This document shows positions 1 through 9,303 of a DNA stretch of 64,000 nucleotides, piece by piece. The translations under genes were made by a program, and so were the position numbers. The notes below the pieces were generated by a model. It was not told the origin of the DNA and ran no database searches. It was given only the letters and a program-made list of their open reading frames with translations. Origin of the DNA: Roseibium sp. MMSF_3412. Its GTDB lineage: Bacteria > Pseudomonadota > Alphaproteobacteria > Rhizobiales > Stappiaceae. Position 1 is the stretch's first letter. The number at the start of each line of letters is the position of its first letter. Location: contig NZ_JASHJI010000003.1 of the NCBI RefSeq assembly GCF_030733265.1, positions 487,997 to 551,996 of the forward strand, read 5' to 3'.

Positions 1-1
1 C

Positions 2-247
2 GGCGAGGAGATACCCCGAAAGGGCGGGCCGGGCATCACGAGGTCGGACCTGCTCATCATCAACAAGACCGATCTTGCGCCCTATGTCGGCGCTGACCTC
101 GATGTCATGGACCGGGATGCGGCGAGGATGCGCAAGGCGCGACCCTTCGTCTTCGCCAACACCAAGGCGGGAGAAGGTCTCGACCGCGTGGTGGATTTTA
201 TCGTCGCAAAAGGCGGCCTGAGGGCGCCGCCTTCTTCCGGCGACTGA
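2..247 (+). CDS. ureG: UreG urease accessory GTPase, C-terminal fragment
   Basis: This is a partial gene that runs in from the left edge of the window; only the last 81 residues are visible. The translation contains [20 protein letters not shown], which is the UreG segment with the guanine-specificity NKTD motif (G4), followed by the typical [12 protein letters not shown] and RPFVFANTK stretch. UreG is the SIMIBI-class GTPase that works with UreD/F/E to insert nickel into urease. The ending [10 protein letters not shown] is a short variable tail. The rest of the urease operon presumably lies to the left, outside the window. The family assignment is secure; completeness cannot be judged. Confidence 0.93.
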   Translation, partial: GEEIPRKGGPGITRSDLLIINKTDLAPYVGADLDVMDRDAARMRKARPFVFANTKAGEGLDRVVDFIVAKGGLRAPPSSGD

Positions 248-334
248 CGCTCGATACGCGCAAAACAAGATCCCGCTTGATCTTTCAACCGTTTCCACTC
301 AACCTGCATCCTTAAAAATGCGGAGGGCAGACCG

Positions 335-736
335 ATGATGTTTGATGGCATTAATCTCATCGCCGTGGCGGTTGCCGGCGTGGCATCCTTCATTTTCGGA
401 TCAATCTGGTACGGCGTGCTCGGCAAGGCATGGATGGCGGCTGCCGGCCTGACCGAGGAGCAGACCAGACCGGATCCGGTGACACTCGGCCTGGCCTTTG
501 TCTGCCAGCTCGTGATGGCCTTCGTCTTTGCCGGCGTGATCTACCACACCGGCGAGACATCGATCCGCACCGGACTGATTTCCGCACTGATGATCTGGGT
601 CGGGATCGTCATGACCACGCAGATCATCAACCACCGTTTTCAGGGCAAGCCGTGGAGCCTGACGATGATCGACGGCGGCCATTGGCTCGGTGTCCTGATT
701 GTCCAGGCTGTCGTGATCGGCTGGTTCGGTTCTTGA
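335..736 (+). CDS. DUF1761 family membrane protein
   Basis: A 133-residue protein with four hydrophobic segments (about residues 5-27, 50-69, 80-100 and 114-131), preceded by a purine-rich GGAGGG about 8 bases before the ATG. The early IWYGVLGKAWM stretch, a conserved glycine/tryptophan pattern and the short four-helix layout fit the DUF1761 family, whose function is unknown. It lies 87 bases after ureG on the same strand and could be co-transcribed with the urease accessory genes, but nothing in the sequence proves a link. Downstream, arms GGCGAAGC (752-759) and GCTTCGCC (771-778) form a stem-loop without a T-run, a weak candidate for transcript end. Confidence 0.8.
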   Translation: MMFDGINLIAVAVAGVASFIFGSIWYGVLGKAWMAAAGLTEEQTRPDPVTLGLAFVCQLVMAFVFAGVIYHTGETSIRTGLISALMIWVGIVMTTQIINHRFQGKPWSLTMIDGGHWLGVLIVQAVVIGWFGS

Positions 737-965
737 CCCGGTACTGTCGGAGGCGAAGCCGTCGCGTGCTGCTTCGCCACAAGACTTACGCCTAAATCAC
801 TACGTATTTGAACGCATTAGACCAAGGACTCGGCGACTAAAGGACTAAAGTTTGGTTCTGGACGCCCATGGGGGCGATCAGCATAATGGCCCCCGGCAAA
901 CAAACCGGGCGCGGGGAGGATGATGTGTGCCCGCACCGGTTCATATTGTTTCGGGAGGTTCTCAT

Positions 966-2903
966 ATGTCAGACTCTGTTTTCCCCGTTCCGGCGGAGGT
1001 GGCCGCACGGGCGCATGTCGACAACGCGAAATACCTGGAGATGTACCAGCGCTCCGTAGAGGACCCCGACGGGTTCTGGGGTGAACACGGCAAACGTGTC
1101 GACTGGATCAAGCCCTACACGAAGGTCAAGAATACCTCCTACGACTACCACAACGTTTCGATCAAATGGTTCGAGGACGGCACGCTCAACGTCGCTGCCA
1201 ACTGCGTCGACCGCCATCTGGAAAAGCGTGGCGACCAGCCGGCCATCATCTGGGAAGGCGATGATCCGAGCGAGCACAAGGTCATCACCTACGACGAACT
1301 TTCCAGGGAAGTGAACAAATTCGCCAACGTTCTGCACGGGCAGGGCGTGAAGAAGGGCGACCGGGTCACCATTTATCTTCCGATGATCCCGGAAGCGGCC
1401 TACGCGATGCTGGCCTGCGCCCGGATCGGAGCAGTCCATTCCATCGTTTTCGGCGGCTTCTCGCCCGACAGTCTCGCGCAACGCATTGAGGGCTGCAAAT
1501 CCGAGTGCGTCATCACTGCCGACGAAGGCCTGCGTGGCGGCCGCAAGGTGCCTTTGAAGGCCAATGTCGACAAGGCAGCGGAAAAGGCCCCCGTCAGATC
1601 CGTTGTCGTGGTTCAGCGCACCGGCGGCGACATCAGCATGCAGGACGGGCGGGACGTCTGGTATCACGAAGAAGCTGCCCGTGTTTCCGACCAGTGCGAT
1701 CCGGTGGAGATGAACGCGGAAGATCCGCTGTTCATCCTCTATACATCCGGCTCGACCGGACAGCCGAAGGGTGTGCTGCACACGACGGGCGGCTACCTCG
1801 TCTATGCGTCGATGACACACGAGTATGTCTTCGACTATCACGAAGGCGACATCTACTGGTGCACCGCCGATGTCGGTTGGGTCACGGGTCACAGCTATAT
1901 TGTCTACGGACCACTAGCGAACGGGGCGACCACGCTGATGTTCGAGGGTGTCCCGACCTATCCGGGCCCAGGCCGTTTCTGGGAAGTCTGCGACAAGCAC
2001 AATGTCAACATCTTCTATACCGCGCCGACCGCGATCCGCGCCCTGATGGGCGCAGGCGATGAACACGTCACGAAGACCTCGCGCAACTCCCTGCGCCTTC
2101 TCGGCTCGGTCGGTGAACCCATCAACCCGGAAGCCTGGACCTGGTATTACAACGTTGTCGGCGATGGCCGCTGCCCGATTGTCGACACGTGGTGGCAGAC
2201 CGAGACCGGGGGCATCCTGATCACACCGCTCCCGGGCGCGACGGACCTGAAACCGGGTTCCGCGACACGGCCGTTCTTTGGCGTCCAGCCCGCTGTCGTC
2301 GATGCGGAAGGCAAATTCCTTGAAGGCGCCACGGAAGGCAATCTCGTCATCAAGGACAGCTGGCCGGGCCAGATGCGCACGGTCTACGGGGATCATGATC
2401 GTTTCGTCCAGACCTATTTCGCGACCTACAAGGGCCTTTATTTCACCGGTGACGGCTGCCGGCGCGACGAAGACGGTTACTACTGGATCACCGGCCGCGT
2501 CGATGACGTGATCAACGTCTCCGGCCACCGCATGGGAACCGCTGAAGTCGAAAGCGCGCTGGTCGCGCATCCGCAGGTGTCAGAGGCCGCCGTCGTGGGC
2601 TATCCGCACGATATCAAGGGGCAGGGGATCTATGCCTATGTCACGCTGATGGAAGGCGAGGAACCGACGGACGAACTGAAGAAGGAACTCGTCAAGCACG
2701 TGCGCGCGGAGATCGGACCGATTGCTTCGCCGGATCTCATCCAGTTCGCGCCGGGTCTGCCAAAGACACGGTCCGGCAAGATCATGCGCCGCATCCTGCG
2801 CAAGATTGCCGAAGACAGTTTCGAAAATCTTGGAGATACATCGACACTTGCCGATCCGGCCGTGGTCGACGATCTGATCGACAATCGCCAGAACCGCGGT
2901 TAG
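966..2903 (+). CDS. acs: Acetyl-CoA synthetase (AMP-forming)
   Basis: Converts acetate, ATP and CoA to acetyl-CoA, AMP and pyrophosphate in the cytoplasm. The 645-residue length is normal for Acs. Visible motifs are the adenylate-forming P-loop [11 protein letters not shown] (about 259-269), WWQTETGG (409-416), YFTGDG (492-497), the hinge region [16 protein letters not shown], and TRSGKIMRR near the C-terminus, whose lysine (about 605) is the residue acetylated in this family. An upstream in-frame start at 927 is possible, but the ATG at 966 has a good GGGAGG ribosome site 9 bases before it and gives the normal N-terminus [12 protein letters not shown]. It stands alone and ends in a strong terminator. 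The 5-prime leader holds GC-rich complementary blocks near 868-895 of unknown role. Confidence 0.97.
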   Translation: MSDSVFPVPAEVAARAHVDNAKYLEMYQRSVEDPDGFWGEHGKRVDWIKPYTKVKNTSYDYHNVSIKWFEDGTLNVAANCVDRHLEKRGDQPAIIWEGDDPSEHKVITYDELSREVNKFANVLHGQGVKKGDRVTIYLPMIPEAAYAMLACARIGAVHSIVFGGFSPDSLAQRIEGCKSECVITADEGLRGGRKVPLKANVDKAAEKAPVRSVVVVQRTGGDISMQDGRDVWYHEEAARVSDQCDPVEMNAEDPLFILYTSGSTGQPKGVLHTTGGYLVYASMTHEYVFDYHEGDIYWCTADVGWVTGHSYIVYGPLANGATTLMFEGVPTYPGPGRFWEVCDKHNVNIFYTAPTAIRALMGAGDEHVTKTSRNSLRLLGSVGEPINPEAWTWYYNVVGDGRCPIVDTWWQTETGGILITPLPGATDLKPGSATRPFFGVQPAVVDAEGKFLEGATEGNLVIKDSWPGQMRTVYGDHDRFVQTYFATYKGLYFTGDGCRRDEDGYYWITGRVDDVINVSGHRMGTAEVESALVAHPQVSEAAVVGYPHDIKGQGIYAYVTLMEGEEPTDELKKELVKHVRAEIGPIASPDLIQFAPGLPKTRSGKIMRRILRKIAEDSFENLGDTSTLADPAVVDDLIDNRQNRG

Positions 2904-2924
2904 GTAATCAGTCCCTTGAAACGG

Positions 2925-2955
2925 AAAAAGCCCGCCGGACCCGGCGGGCTTTTTT
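2925..2955 (+). terminator. Rho-independent terminator after acs
   Basis: Arms GCCCGCCGG (2930-2938) and CCGGCGGGC (2941-2949) form a perfect GC-rich stem, preceded by a run of five A and followed by six T. Because both sides are A/T-tracts it can end transcripts from both directions, which suits the convergent acs and vWA-protein genes here. Confidence 0.9.
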
Positions 2956-2969
2956 GTGTCTTTGCCGGT

Positions 2970-4319
2970 TTATTGCGACAGAAAGACCTGCTGGATCTTC
3001 TTGGCGATGTTCGAGAAGGCGGCGATCAGATCGTCTGACGATGTCGCGACATAGTATTTGCCCTCGTCCGCGCATTCTTCCATGACCCGTGCCTGGCTCG
3101 ATGACGTGGCCGTGCCAAAGTAAACGGTGTAGATCGTGATACCGGCGTCTTTCATTGCCGAGCACAGCCGCAGCGCGCGCTGCGAAGGTTGACCGGAATA
3201 ACCGCTGCCGGCTTTTTCAATCCAGTAGTCGTTCGTTCCGGCGTAACACGGACCGTAATATCTGCGGAAATTGTCACATTCAGAGTAGGTGAGCGTGTGC
3301 TTGTCGTAGTAGGTGTTGAACGCGCCATCGGTCATGATCAGCGCGAATTTCAGCACTTCACTGTTCGAATAGGCTGCCGGTTCGGATTCGGTCGGCCAGA
3401 GGTCTTTCCAGTTGGGAGACAGCGTGTACCAGCCAACACCGATACCTGTCTGCGCAGCCGTATAGCCTTCGGTCTCCAGGTTATCGATTGCCGTCAGCAG
3501 CGTGTCCCGGTTGTCGGTCAGCGGTTCGAGAACCGAGTCCGAACAGTCCTGGCTCCGTCGCGTTCCCGAACCGTCGCCCGCCGGCTCCACGGTGTAGCTG
3601 GCGTCGGTGTATTTTTCGTCGCCGTCGCGTTCGGTCACACATCTTGTGCTGATGCCGCCGGTCGCTGCCGAGGCATAGCTATCCATGTTGACGCCGACGC
3701 TGTAGGGAACAAGCGAGATCTTGACCTTGCTTTCCTCGCCGTCAGCGGGAATGAGGATGTTGACCACAGATTCCGCTGCGTCCTTCAGGTCGCCAAGCGC
3801 CCAGCCCATCGATCCGGTTACGTCGACGACCATTGCCATTTCAACGTCGAAGCGCGAATAGGTCACTTGCGAATTGGTTCCGAAGGTGAAGGTCTCCGGA
3901 CCGAACGCGGTCTGGCCGTATCCGCCGAAATCGATGAACAGGTTGTCCATCGTCGCGGCGGAACTGACGGTAATCAGGCCGTTGTCGGCGTCCACCGTAA
4001 AGGATAGATTCTCGATCGCTTCATCAAGAAAATCGGCGCCGGCGAGGTTCGCGTTGAAGGAATCGGTGATGACTTCCTGGATCTCGTCGTTCGTCATCTC
4101 CTGCGTCGACAGGTCAGTCGCGGCGGCAAGGGCCGCCGCGTCAAGCGCATAGGAGAGTTTCTCGCGCGCGTTCACCACCCTGGACACATCGACTGCGGCG
4201 CCGGCCATCACGACAATGATGATGATCATGATGCCGAAGAGCGGAATAATCGCGCCCTCCCGATCTTTACGGAACCGCCGGATCAAATTGTAAAAGTACG
4301 GAAAATGTTGCTTGCTCAT
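2970..4319 (-). CDS. Tad-like (TadG-type) membrane-anchored vWA-domain protein
   Basis: A 449-residue protein. The N-terminus has a basic stretch RRFRKDREGA and then a strongly hydrophobic segment (about 24-45), followed by an alanine-rich helix NAREKLSYALDAAALAAA. This is the TadE/TadG-type pseudopilin-like entry found in Flp/Tad pilus proteins (Pfam TadE, Tad_N). A von Willebrand factor A domain starts near residue 160 with the metal-site motif VVDVTGSMGW, where DxTGS replaces the classical DxSxS. Several cysteines in the middle and end could form disulfides outside the cell. No other tad/flp genes are visible nearby, so it looks like an orphan copy of the kind many alphaproteobacteria carry. 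The likely role, surface adhesion or envelope assembly, is inferred from the family only. Confidence 0.8.
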   Translation of the reverse strand: MSKQHFPYFYNLIRRFRKDREGAIIPLFGIMIIIIVVMAGAAVDVSRVVNAREKLSYALDAAALAAATDLSTQEMTNDEIQEVITDSFNANLAGADFLDEAIENLSFTVDADNGLITVSSAATMDNLFIDFGGYGQTAFGPETFTFGTNSQVTYSRFDVEMAMVVDVTGSMGWALGDLKDAAESVVNILIPADGEESKVKISLVPYSVGVNMDSYASAATGGISTRCVTERDGDEKYTDASYTVEPAGDGSGTRRSQDCSDSVLEPLTDNRDTLLTAIDNLETEGYTAAQTGIGVGWYTLSPNWKDLWPTESEPAAYSNSEVLKFALIMTDGAFNTYYDKHTLTYSECDNFRRYYGPCYAGTNDYWIEKAGSGYSGQPSQRALRLCSAMKDAGITIYTVYFGTATSSSQARVMEECADEGKYYVATSSDDLIAAFSNIAKKIQQVFLSQ

Positions 4320-4485
4320 GACTGCCTCACAGCTCTCATGAAACAGTTATTACAGAAAAGTACCTAAATTCTTAAATGAAGCTTCGAAAAGAAGTAAAAG
4401 AACTCTTAATCGAAAAGGCAAAATTGCAAACAACAAAGATCTCGCTCAGCTGAAAACCAGCGTGAACGCAAGAACTCTGCGTATC

Positions 4486-5043
4486 TTACGGTTCCAGTTC
4501 GGTATCCCAGTAAAGAAAATCCATCCAGCTTTCGTGGAGGTAGTTTGGCGGAAACCCGCGCCCGTTGTTGTGAAGATCCTGGATCGTCGGCTGAAACGGC
4601 ATGTGCATCGGCCACATGTTGAGCTGTTTGCACGACTTGTTTGATTTGCGCAGATTGCAGGGGGAACAGGCCGTGATCACGTTTTCCCATGTGGTCAGGC
4701 CACCTTTTGATCTGGGAATGAGGTGATCGAATGTGAGCTCTTCTTTGGAGCCGCAATACTGGCACTGAAACTTGTCGCGAAGGAAGACATTGAAGCGGGT
4801 AAAGGCGGGATATCGGCTGGGTTTTACAAAGGTCTTGAGGGAGACGACACTCGGCAATCGGAACTCGAAGCTCGGACTTCGGACCGCTGCATCATATTCG
4901 GCAACGATGTTCACCCGATCAAGGAAGACCGCCTTGATCGTGTCCTGCCACGACCACAAAGACAAGGGATAGTAACTCAAAGGCCGGTAATCCGCATTGA
5001 GTACCAACGCCGGATGGGCTCCCGGCGAAACCGCAATCGTCAC
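4486..5043 (-). CDS. HNH endonuclease family protein
   Basis: A 185-residue protein. After about 85 N-terminal residues lies a compact HNH fold: CQYC (C94, C97), then DHLIPRSKGG (D106, H107), then WENVITACSPCN (N121, C126, C129). The two CxxC pairs should bind structural zinc, while DH and N form the nuclease metal site. Chromosomal single-copy HNH proteins of this length with the N-terminal LVLNADYRPLSYYPLSLWSW block are widespread in alphaproteobacteria and also in cyanobacteria; their physiological substrate is not established to my knowledge. It stands as a single gene, divergent from nothing close, with 299 bases to the next gene. A DNA repair or DNA processing role is inference from the fold. 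Confidence 0.88.
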   Translation of the reverse strand: MTIAVSPGAHPALVLNADYRPLSYYPLSLWSWQDTIKAVFLDRVNIVAEYDAAVRSPSFEFRLPSVVSLKTFVKPSRYPAFTRFNVFLRDKFQCQYCGSKEELTFDHLIPRSKGGLTTWENVITACSPCNLRKSNKSCKQLNMWPMHMPFQPTIQDLHNNGRGFPPNYLHESWMDFLYWDTELEP

Positions 5044-5276
5044 CTTCCGCTCCTCACACCTGCTCAGTTCTTCCGGTGTCCGGTCAATCGGACAGCGGAA
5101 TATGTCCTTTTGTGACGGGAGTATTGTAGTGCCGAGGTGACAGTCTTGTGAAGCCCGTGAAATTCATTTCTGAAGGTCGTTGTTGAAACGTCTTTCGCGG
5201 TCCCCGTTTTTCGTTAAAACTATGAATCAGTTAGACAAATCTCGCATAGGCGGGGAAAATTAGTTCGGTTTCGCCG

Positions 5277-5306
5277 AAAAACAACAAGGGCGCCAGCGGC
5301 GCCCTT
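5277..5306 (-). terminator. Rho-independent terminator after leuC
   Basis: Perfect 9-bp arms AAGGGCGCC (5286-5294) and GGCGCCCTT (5298-5306) around an AGC loop. Read on the minus strand the stem is followed by TTGTTGTTTTT. It lies 37 bases past the leuC stop codon. Confidence 0.85.
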
Positions 5307-5342
5307 GGAAAATCATCTGCGAACCTTGCGGCAGATTGCGAA

Positions 5343-6755
5343 TCAATTCGACGTCCAGTCGCGGATATCGACGAAATGGCCTGCAATCGCAGCAGCCGCT
5401 GCCATCGCGGGCGAAACAAGGTGCGTCCGTCCCTTGTGTCCCTGGCGTCCCTCGAAATTGCGGTTCGAGGTCGAGGCGCAGCGTTCGCCCGGCTTCAGCT
5501 TGTCCGCATTCATGGCAAGGCACATGGAACATCCCGGCTCGCGCCAGTCGAAGCCTGCTTCCTTGAAGATCAGGTCGAGTCCTTCTTCCTCGGCCTGCTC
5601 CTTCACCAGACCGGACCCCGGAACCACCATCGCATCCACGTGGGACGCCACCTTGTGATTGCCGATCACGGCGGCGGCAGCCCGCAGGTCTTCGATGCGG
5701 CCATTGGTGCAGGATCCGATAAAGGCACGATCGATCTTGATGTCCGTTATCTTCGTTCCCGGCTCAAGACCCATGTAGTCGAGGGCGCGCTTTTTGGATT
5801 CGCGCCGGTTTTCGTCGTCGATCTCTTCCGGATCGGGAACGACGCCTTCGACCGAAACCACATCTTCCGGCGACGAGCCCCAGGAAACGATCGGCGGCAG
5901 ATTGGCGGCATCCAGTTCAACGACCTTGTCGAAATCCGCGTCTGCATCGGAATGCAGCGTGTGCCAATAGGCCATCGCCATGTCCCAGGCCTCACCCTTT
6001 GGTGCTTTCGGCCGGCCTTTGACATAGTCGAAAGTGGTCTCGTCCGGGGCAATCAGCCCGGCCCGCGCACCCGCTTCGATCGACATGTTGCAAACGGTCA
6101 TGCGGCCTTCCATCGACAGCGAGCGAATGGCATCGCCTGCATATTCGATGACATAGCCCGTTCCACCGGCTGTCCCGATCTTGCCGATGATGGCGAGCAC
6201 GATGTCTTTCGCGGTCACGCCGTCCGGAATCTGGCCATTGACCTTGACCAGCATGTTCTTCGCTTTTTTCTGGATAAGGGTCTGCGTGGCCAGGACGTGT
6301 TCAACTTCGGAGGTGCCGATCCCATGCGCAAGAGAACCGAAAGCGCCGTGGGTCGAGGTGTGGCTGTCGCCGCAGACGATTGTCATGCCCGGCAGCGTGA
6401 AGCCCTGCTCGGGGCCGACAATGTGAACAACACCCTGGCGCATATCCAGCTCGGAGTAGTACTCGACACCGAATTCGCTGGCATTCTTGGCAAGCGTTTC
6501 GACCTGCAGCGCGGATTCCGGATCGTCGATACCATGACGACGATCGCTCGTCGGCACGTTGTGGTCGACGACGGCAAGCGTTTTTTGAGGGCTGCGGACC
6601 TTGCGGCCATGCATGCGAAGACCTTCAAAGGCCTGCGGACTCGTCACCTCATGGACAAGGTGCCTGTCAATATAGAGCAACCCGGTTCCGTCCGGCTGCA
6701 TATCAACAACATGATCATCCCAGATCTTGTCATAAAGCGTGCGCGCCTTCGCCAT
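5343..6755 (-). CDS. leuC: 3-isopropylmalate dehydratase large subunit
   Basis: LeuC, with the small subunit LeuD (not in this window), isomerises 2-isopropylmalate to 3-isopropylmalate in leucine synthesis. The 470-residue protein shows the aconitase-family signature [14 protein letters not shown] (about 127-140) and the three cysteines expected to hold the 4Fe-4S cluster: C349 in IGSCTNGR, C409 and C412 in GCSMCLAMN. The open frame extends 33 codons upstream, but the ATG at 6755 is preceded by GAGGAGAG and gives the family N-terminus [15 protein letters not shown]. Single gene with its own terminator; it follows rplS in the usual rhizobial order. Confidence 0.97.
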   Translation of the reverse strand: MAKARTLYDKIWDDHVVDMQPDGTGLLYIDRHLVHEVTSPQAFEGLRMHGRKVRSPQKTLAVVDHNVPTSDRRHGIDDPESALQVETLAKNASEFGVEYYSELDMRQGVVHIVGPEQGFTLPGMTIVCGDSHTSTHGAFGSLAHGIGTSEVEHVLATQTLIQKKAKNMLVKVNGQIPDGVTAKDIVLAIIGKIGTAGGTGYVIEYAGDAIRSLSMEGRMTVCNMSIEAGARAGLIAPDETTFDYVKGRPKAPKGEAWDMAMAYWHTLHSDADADFDKVVELDAANLPPIVSWGSSPEDVVSVEGVVPDPEEIDDENRRESKKRALDYMGLEPGTKITDIKIDRAFIGSCTNGRIEDLRAAAAVIGNHKVASHVDAMVVPGSGLVKEQAEEEGLDLIFKEAGFDWREPGCSMCLAMNADKLKPGERCASTSNRNFEGRQGHKGRTHLVSPAMAAAAAIAGHFVDIRDWTSN

Positions 6756-6945
6756 CGATCTCTCCTCGTTTACTCCCGGTGCGGTTACGCTTGCGTCGGA
6801 GCGTCCGCCTTCGGATTTTGTCGGGTTCCATGCCCGGATTGAAGTGTTTCTCAAAAGTCTGGCTAGTGAATGACGCAGGTCCGCGAAAACGTCAAGCGTT
6901 GCCGGGTTGAGCTGAATTCAACTGAGATTGACCGGCGTTCCGCCA

Positions 6946-6978
6946 AACAAAAAAAGGCGGTTCTGATGACCGCCTTTT
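6946..6978 (-). terminator. Rho-independent terminator after rplS
   Basis: Arms AAAAGGCGGT (6952-6961) and ACCGCCTTTT (6969-6978) with a 7-base loop; on the minus strand the stem ends in a run of seven T. It lies just past the rplS stop codon and separates rplS from leuC. Confidence 0.88.
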
Positions 6979-7001
6979 CGACCTCACATTGCCTTGACGG
7001 C

Positions 7002-7472
7002 TTATTCTGCCGCGTTTTCTGCAGCTGCCTGCTCGGCCTTCTTGGCTTCCGCCTTTGCAGCCTTGACGGCGGCAGCTTCAGCGCGGGCCTCTTCATTGAG
7101 GCGCTTGGAGCGGACGTTGGTGTTCTCGGTGATGCGGGCGGACTTACCGCGACGGTCACGCAGGTAGTACAGTTTCGCGCGGCGAACTTTACCGCGGCGG
7201 ACAACTTCAACACCTTCCAGCATCGGGGAGTAGATCGGGAAGACACGCTCGACGCCTTCGCCGTAGGAAATCTTGCGGACCGTGAAGCTTTCGTTGATAC
7301 CGCCGCCGGAACGGGCGATGCAAACGCCTTCATAGGCCTGCGTACGGGTACGGTTACCCTCGGTTACCTTTACGTTAACGCGAACCGTGTCGCCTGGCGA
7401 AAATTCGGGAAGCTTGCGTTGCGCTTCGATCTTCGCCATTTCTTCGGCATTGAGCTGCTCGATGATATTCAT
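7002..7472 (-). CDS. rplS: Large ribosomal subunit protein bL19
   Basis: bL19 sits at the interface of the 50S and 30S subunits. The 156-residue protein has the normal core: [12 protein letters not shown] start, [36 protein letters not shown] and [21 protein letters not shown]. The last ~30 residues are an Ala/Glu/Lys-rich low-complexity tail ([18 protein letters not shown]), a common alphaproteobacterial extension. In most relatives rplS directly follows trmD; here the LuxR-type gene and a predicted small RNA, oriented otherwise, lie between them, so rplS must have its own promoter in 7473-7800. Confidence 0.97.
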   Translation of the reverse strand: MNIIEQLNAEEMAKIEAQRKLPEFSPGDTVRVNVKVTEGNRTRTQAYEGVCIARSGGGINESFTVRKISYGEGVERVFPIYSPMLEGVEVVRRGKVRRAKLYYLRDRRGKSARITENTNVRSKRLNEEARAEAAAVKAAKAEAKKAEQAAAENAAE

Positions 7473-7814
7473 GGCATTTTTCCCTTTTCAATTACAAAGC
7501 GGCCAGAGCGTTTCCCTCCGATCGGGAAACGGGTGCGCCAACTTTGGGCCATGTTGCATATCAGCCGGATTGCCTGGGAGACCGGACAAACCCCGGCCTT
7601 TTCAGACCCTGACGTCAGATATCAGGAATTTCTTTCACCAGCTTCGCGGGCGTATACAGCAAAAGCCGGGTAATGTCATGCGCTTTTTGCGACCGGCCGG
7701 TTCGCTCGCAGAGAGCAGCACCAAGCATTGCAAACCGTCGGGTAAAGATCATTACCACCCTTCTCGGTCCAAAGTGCAATATTGCGGCAGTGAAATACAT
7801 GATCGTATTTACAA

Positions 7815-7921
7815 GGAAAAGCGGCGGCACAAGTGCCGCCGCTGATGCTCAGCATTGCCTAAAGTAATTCTTTTGTGTTTCTTCGGTTTTTTACAACTGA
7901 AGAGACATTTTTGGTTGCAAT
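7815..7921 (-). ncRNA. Predicted small RNA of about 105 nt
   Basis: A complete transcription unit can be read on the minus strand: a near-consensus promoter (7928-7956), a predicted start near 7921, and a strong terminator made of GCGGCGGCAC (7821-7830) and GTGCCGCCGC (7833-7842), followed by TTTTCC on the minus strand. Between them there is no plausible reading frame beyond five codons. The RNA could form a small CTTC...GAAG hairpin (7880-7905) and a GCTGA/TCAGC hairpin (7841-7853) that competes with the terminator stem; its 5-prime AUUGC can pair with GCAAU near 7855. I do not recognise it as 6S, SRP, tmRNA or AbcR. The divergent LuxR-type gene begins 120 bases away. Existence is inferred from signals only. 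Confidence 0.6.
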
Positions 7922-7927
7922 GGTCTT

Positions 7928-7956
7928 AATATAGCACATTCTTAAAAAAATGTCAC
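7928..7956 (-). promoter_or_regulatory. Sigma-70-type promoter for the predicted small RNA
   Basis: On the minus strand: GTGACA (-35, positions 7956-7951, 5 of 6 matches to TTGACA), a 17-base spacer rich in T and A, then TATATT (-10, 7933-7928, 5 of 6) preceded by TG one base upstream (extended -10). The spacing is ideal, and no protein-coding gene lies downstream within reach. Confidence 0.65.
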
Positions 7957-8000
7957 GCTGGCATTTATCATTTTAATGTTTTAGGTTTGCTCATTACGGT

Positions 8001-8021
8001 AAAGTAAGGCGCCCTTACCTT
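8001..8021. promoter_or_regulatory. Palindrome just upstream of the LuxR-type gene (possible operator)
   Basis: Arms GTAAGG (8004-8009) and CCTTAC (8013-8018) around CGC, extended by A/T matches outside, ending about 20 bases before the ATG. LuxR-type regulators often bind dyads of this size near their own promoter; autoregulation is inference. It could also simply be a leader hairpin near the ribosome site. Confidence 0.4.
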
Positions 8022-8040
8022 TAGGAAACATCAGCTGACG

Positions 8041-9177
8041 ATGGATCACTCCGGTTTACTACATAAACTCTATAGTGCTGCTTTGCTCGACCAGGGACTT
8101 ACTGGTGTACTTTCCGATCTTGCAACTTGTTACCCGGATCTGCCGATCTCCTACCAGGCGCAATGTGTTTACGAGAACACGCTTTACGACTGCGCGATGT
8201 ACAATCACGGCGAAGGCGCGGAGTTTGAACTGGGCCGCGCGGTATCAGCCAACCCGTTTCCGCCCATTGCTCTGCAATGTGATCCTTCGGATCTCGTTTA
8301 CACGGGCGACTTCATATCCGCAGCCGATGTCGAGAAAACGGACTTCTATCACGAGTTCATGAAAGACCACGGCGACATCAACCGTGCGTTCGGCGTCATC
8401 CTGCACCGCCACGGAGAGGACTCCGCATTCGTCGCCGCCAATCTGCCCAGAACGATGAAATGGCGCGAAGAAGAACATGTGCGCAGCCTGTTCGGGTTTT
8501 TACGGCCACATCTGCAGAACGCCTTTGGTCTGCTGCTGGAACTGGCAAAACGCGATGCGGTCCCGGCCGACCCCGGTTTCTGGCTGAACCAGATCCCGAC
8601 CGCAGCGGTTCTGGCTCTCCCGGATGGAAAGGTCGTGCACTTCAACAGCCAGGCAGAACAGTTTCTGAAGACCAGCGGACTTGTCTATACCGACCGCACG
8701 GTTCGTCTCGCCGCGCGGACACGCAAACTGCAAAACCAGCTGCAATCTGCCTTGAGGAAGGCGTCGGACACGTCACTGCCGGTCGGTCCCGTGGCCATGA
8801 GTTCTGCAGGCAACGGCGGGCCGTTCTTCTTTGTCATGCCGGTCCAGCACAAGGATCAGATACATCCCGGCTTTGCACCATTTCTGGCGCCTTCAATGCC
8901 GCTCCTGGTCACGATGTTCGATCCTGCCGATGTTCCCAGGCCATCGGCAAAGATATTGTCGGCCGCCTTTGGCCTGACCGAGCGCGAATGCCTTGTGATT
9001 CAGCAGCTGATCCTGGGTGCGTCCCTGAAGGAAGCCGCCGACACGCTGCAGATCTCCTACAACACCGCCAGAAATCACCTGGCCAACGCGACATCCAAGA
9101 CCGGCGCACATTCGCAGGCAGACATCGTCCGCCGCGGAACCCAGATTCTCGCTAAACTCGGCAGCGAACCTATATAG
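8041..9177 (+). CDS. LuxR-family transcriptional regulator with C-terminal HTH
   Basis: A 378-residue protein. The C-terminal ~65 residues (LTERECLVIQQLILGASLKEAADTL, ISYNTARNHLANATSKTGAHSQADIVRR) form a GerE/LuxR helix-turn-helix with the normal signature (TxxE, L..G.s..E.A..L.is..T...hl....K.g..sq..l). The N-terminal ~300 residues have no autoinducer-domain or receiver-domain motif that I recognise, and look like the PAS/GAF-like sensor part of the alphaproteobacterial LuxR group that has LNQIPTAAVLALPDGKVVHFN, a PAS-like segment near 180-205. The ligand is unknown. The ribosome site is weak (AGGAAA). The gene interrupts the trmD-rplS order and is read opposite to both. Confidence 0.85.
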   Translation: MDHSGLLHKLYSAALLDQGLTGVLSDLATCYPDLPISYQAQCVYENTLYDCAMYNHGEGAEFELGRAVSANPFPPIALQCDPSDLVYTGDFISAADVEKTDFYHEFMKDHGDINRAFGVILHRHGEDSAFVAANLPRTMKWREEEHVRSLFGFLRPHLQNAFGLLLELAKRDAVPADPGFWLNQIPTAAVLALPDGKVVHFNSQAEQFLKTSGLVYTDRTVRLAARTRKLQNQLQSALRKASDTSLPVGPVAMSSAGNGGPFFFVMPVQHKDQIHPGFAPFLAPSMPLLVTMFDPADVPRPSAKILSAAFGLTERECLVIQQLILGASLKEAADTLQISYNTARNHLANATSKTGAHSQADIVRRGTQILAKLGSEPI

Positions 9178-9303
9178 GGCACACCCTCAGAAATCAGCCC
9201 GCAGGGACACAGAAACGGCTTCGATCTGCGGTGTCACAGCGCTCTTCCTGGCATCTCATCACCGTTTGCAGCGCCATTGCGGCCTGATTTATGAGGGTAT
9301 GAC

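Noticed and set aside
5376..6842. 488-aa plus-strand frame opposite leuC
   Set aside because: Antisense shadow of leuC.
7615..7867. Two short reading frames (71 aa minus strand, 64 aa plus strand) between rplS and the LuxR-type gene
   Set aside because: Neither has a ribosome site or family resemblance; both cross the strong hairpin at 7821-7842.
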